Shown here: positions 62,592 to 64,000 of the stretch, in pieces | Layout: every line of letters begins with the position of its first letter | Numbering within the stretch: position 1 is the stretch's first letter | Assembly (NCBI GenBank): GCA_016707285.1 | Contig: JADJIA010000001.1 | Span: 930,001-994,000, forward strand | Length of the DNA stretch: 64,000 nucleotides | Origin: Ignavibacteriales bacterium | GTDB lineage: Bacteria; Bacteroidota; Ignavibacteria; Ignavibacteriales; Ignavibacteriaceae | Reading direction: 5' to 3' | Translations under genes and position numbers: made by a program | The notes under the pieces: generated by a model | What the model was told of the DNA's origin: nothing | Database searches by the model: none | The model's input: only the letters and a program-made list of their open reading frames with translations

Positions 62592-62675
62592 TGGGCGGCG
62601 AGGGATTCGAACCCCCAAAGGCGTAAGCCAACGGATTTACAGTCCGCCCCGACTCTCCAACTTCGGCGTCCGCCC
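62592..62675 (-). tRNA. tRNA-Tyr (anticodon GUA)
   Basis: 84 nt with a long variable arm (GGCTTACGCC region), anticodon loop CTGTAAA on stem CGGA/TCCG, T arm GGGGG-TTCGAAT-CCCTC, discriminator A. The acceptor has one mismatch (A7-G66), and position 8 is C instead of U, both slightly unusual. Confidence 0.95.
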
Positions 62676-62717
62676 AACTTTGTGTTTCCCTTCAGAATTT
62701 TTCTGAAAGGGACTTCT

Positions 62718-62746
62718 AAAGTAAGATTTTTTTGAATTAAATGCAA
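62718..62746 (-). promoter_or_regulatory. Promoter of the tRNA-secE-nusG-rplKAJL cluster
   Basis: TTGCAT (62746-62741), 17-bp spacer, TACTTT (62723-62718) on the minus strand, about 45 nt upstream of mature tRNA-Tyr. An imperfect inverted repeat (TCCCTT...AAGGGA, near 62685-62711) lies between promoter and tRNA. Confidence 0.5.
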
Positions 62747-62792
62747 GGAGTCTGACAAATTTATTTTAAATTATTTTTCCCTCCGCGAAAAT

Positions 62793-62841
62793 CCGTGACT
62801 CTGTGACTTCGTGACTCTGTTACTTTGTCTTTTTCTACTTC
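62793..62841. repeat. Short 8-bp tandem repeat (GTGACTTC/GTGACTCT type)
   Basis: Units CGTGACTC, TGTGACTT, CGTGACTC and TGTTACTT, followed by a degenerate stretch ending CTACTTC that contains the stop codon of the minus-strand gene. Same words as the array at 10021-10144, 52 kb away. Confidence 0.7.
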
Positions 62842-64000
62842 AACAACACCGCTTTCACCGTCGCTGAAAAGCTGCTACTTGCAGATAAGGCTTCTAAGCG
62901 AAAGATGTAAACACCCGATGGGAATTTGGTACCGTCAAACTTTTGTTCGTAAATACCTCTTTCCATTTCGCCAGAAATCAGGGTTGTTACCTTTTGTCCA
63001 GTGATATTATAGACAGAAAGGGAAACATTTGCTCTCTCCCGAAGAGAAAATTTTATCACAGTTTCGGGGTTGAACGGATTTGGATAATTTTGCCACATCT
63101 GAAATTCATCAGGCACAATTCCTTCAACTTCTTTAATTCCCGTAGGATAATAGTGATATTTTGCACCCAAATGCGCAAATATTTCATCTATTTTGTTCCT
63201 GGTTACCGTTATTGAGTTGAGATGATCTGTTCCCCTGCCTATAATTATGGCATTGTGAAAAGTTACTGTATCACCCGCAGTCAGTTGAAACGGACCGGAA
63301 TTGGCAAAACTCCTCTGATCGGTCGAGGTGTTGTTTAACCATCCTGAATTTGTCACAGGATCTCCCGAGTACATAAATATTTTTGATACCGGGCTACATG
63401 GAACTCCCCCATAAAACTGACCATAAGGCCAGGTGCAGGGATCAACCATTGCGCCGCCTGTGGTTTTGCCTTGTTGGTAGTTTCTCAACTCATTTGTGAA
63501 GCGTGGATCGCCATGAGTGGGATGCGACGACATATAGTGCTGCGAAGATGTAAGCCCCAGGTTGGAAGCTCCCGGAATTTTAATATTTTGGAAAGGTTTT
63601 CCCATTGGAACGGTGGCTGTGTCGTTGGCAATATCTGTACCCGGATCATAAACACCATTTCCGTTGATATCCTGATATGACAACCCCCTGATAAAAACAG
63701 GTTGTCCAAACACAATAGTCTGAAAAACGGCAGGTGGATTGACCCCAAATGAACCATCACTTCCTTCGTTCCAAACATAACTGCTGTTCCGGATTGAATC
63801 GGTGCCAAAAAGATCATCCTGATACTCACCCATATCAGTATCAGTCCAGGCTGAAAAGAAAACGTCAGATATTTCCGAAGCAACATTCCCTTTATTTACA
63901 ATTTCATACCGAATAAATACTGCATCCTTCATCGCTTCAACCGCTGAATTTGGGTAGGCATAAATTGTTTGCCTGACCTCAATGCCCACCGGAACCTCCT
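62835..64000 (-). CDS. Secreted protein with type IX secretion sorting domain (N-terminus beyond window)
   Basis: At least 388 residues; the frame stays open to the right edge, so the true start lies outside. The C-terminal 90 residues form the sorting domain: FQMWQNYPNPFNPETVIKFS, VSLSVYNITGQKVTTLISG and FPSGVYIFRLEA. Such domains direct export through the type IX system and surface attachment. The upstream part has a dockerin-like, Asp-rich segment (YQDINGNGVYDPGTDI) and is otherwise unassigned. The enzymatic role is unknown. Confidence 0.85.
   Translation of the reverse strand, partial: EVPVGIEVRQTIYAYPNSAVEAMKDAVFIRYEIVNKGNVASEISDVFFSAWTDTDMGEYQDDLFGTDSIRNSSYVWNEGSDGSFGVNPPAVFQTIVFGQPVFIRGLSYQDINGNGVYDPGTDIANDTATVPMGKPFQNIKIPGASNLGLTSSQHYMSSHPTHGDPRFTNELRNYQQGKTTGGAMVDPCTWPYGQFYGGVPCSPVSKIFMYSGDPVTNSGWLNNTSTDQRSFANSGPFQLTAGDTVTFHNAIIIGRGTDHLNSITVTRNKIDEIFAHLGAKYHYYPTGIKEVEGIVPDEFQMWQNYPNPFNPETVIKFSLRERANVSLSVYNITGQKVTTLISGEMERGIYEQKFDGTKFPSGVYIFRLEALSASSSFSATVKAVLLK

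Overview
The window looks like a chromosome segment from the Bacteroidota/Chlorobiota side of the tree, most likely an Ignavibacteria-type organism. Three things point there. A secreted protein at the right end has the C-terminal sorting module (motif QNYPNPFNP) of type IX secretion substrates. The 285-residue primary sigma factor lacks region 1.1 and resembles Bacteroidota RpoD. Promoters combine a TTG-type -35 with a TAnnTTTG -10. The DNA is fairly A+T rich. This placement is inference from gene content; no search was run.

Left third (1-21 kb). The minus-strand rimP-nusA pair has a terminator hairpin in its leader. It is followed by a plus-strand signalling block (hybrid kinase, CheR, CheB, receiver-PAS-kinase-receiver), a CorC-type transporter, two uncharacterised envelope proteins, another sensor kinase, B12-dependent ribonucleotide reductase (nrdJ), a LiaF-like membrane protein and a LytS/LytTR two-component pair. 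Most genes between 2.0 and 20.7 kb are interrupted by single-base indels, usually in short homopolymers, while genes to the right read cleanly. I think this is mainly local sequence error rather than gene decay. Positions of breaks are given per gene.

Middle (21.8-31.7 kb). An exonuclease/GIY-YIG fusion and a TlpA-like lipoprotein diverge from each other. A minus-strand run then holds a GAF-GAF-degenerate GGDEF protein, phosphopentomutase, two microcompartment vertex proteins (EutN/CcmL), the primary sigma factor RpoD and an NlpC/P60 lipoprotein. It has a visible promoter at one end and a terminator at the other. engB lies just beyond.

Right half (31.7-62.7 kb). An unbroken minus-strand information-processing block runs, in transcription order: tRNA-Tyr, tRNA-Gly, tRNA-Thr, rpmG, tRNA-Trp, secE, nusG, rplKAJL, rpoBC, rpsL, rpsG, fusA, tuf, then the complete S10, spc and alpha operons to rplQ. 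A tRNA-Gln gene sits inside the spc operon between rplR and rpsE. Hairpins mark tRNA-Gly/tRNA-Thr, rplL/rpoB, the end of rpoC, tuf/rpsJ and the end of rplQ. The window ends in a truncated type IX secretion substrate.

No mobile element, CRISPR array or defence island was seen. The less ordinary content is the orphan EutN pair next to deoB and rpoD, the tRNA-Gln inside spc, the hairpin-first leader of rimP-nusA, a direct-repeat operator candidate before the LiaF-like gene, two possible micro-ORFs, and short intergenic repeat families that begin at or near stop codons.
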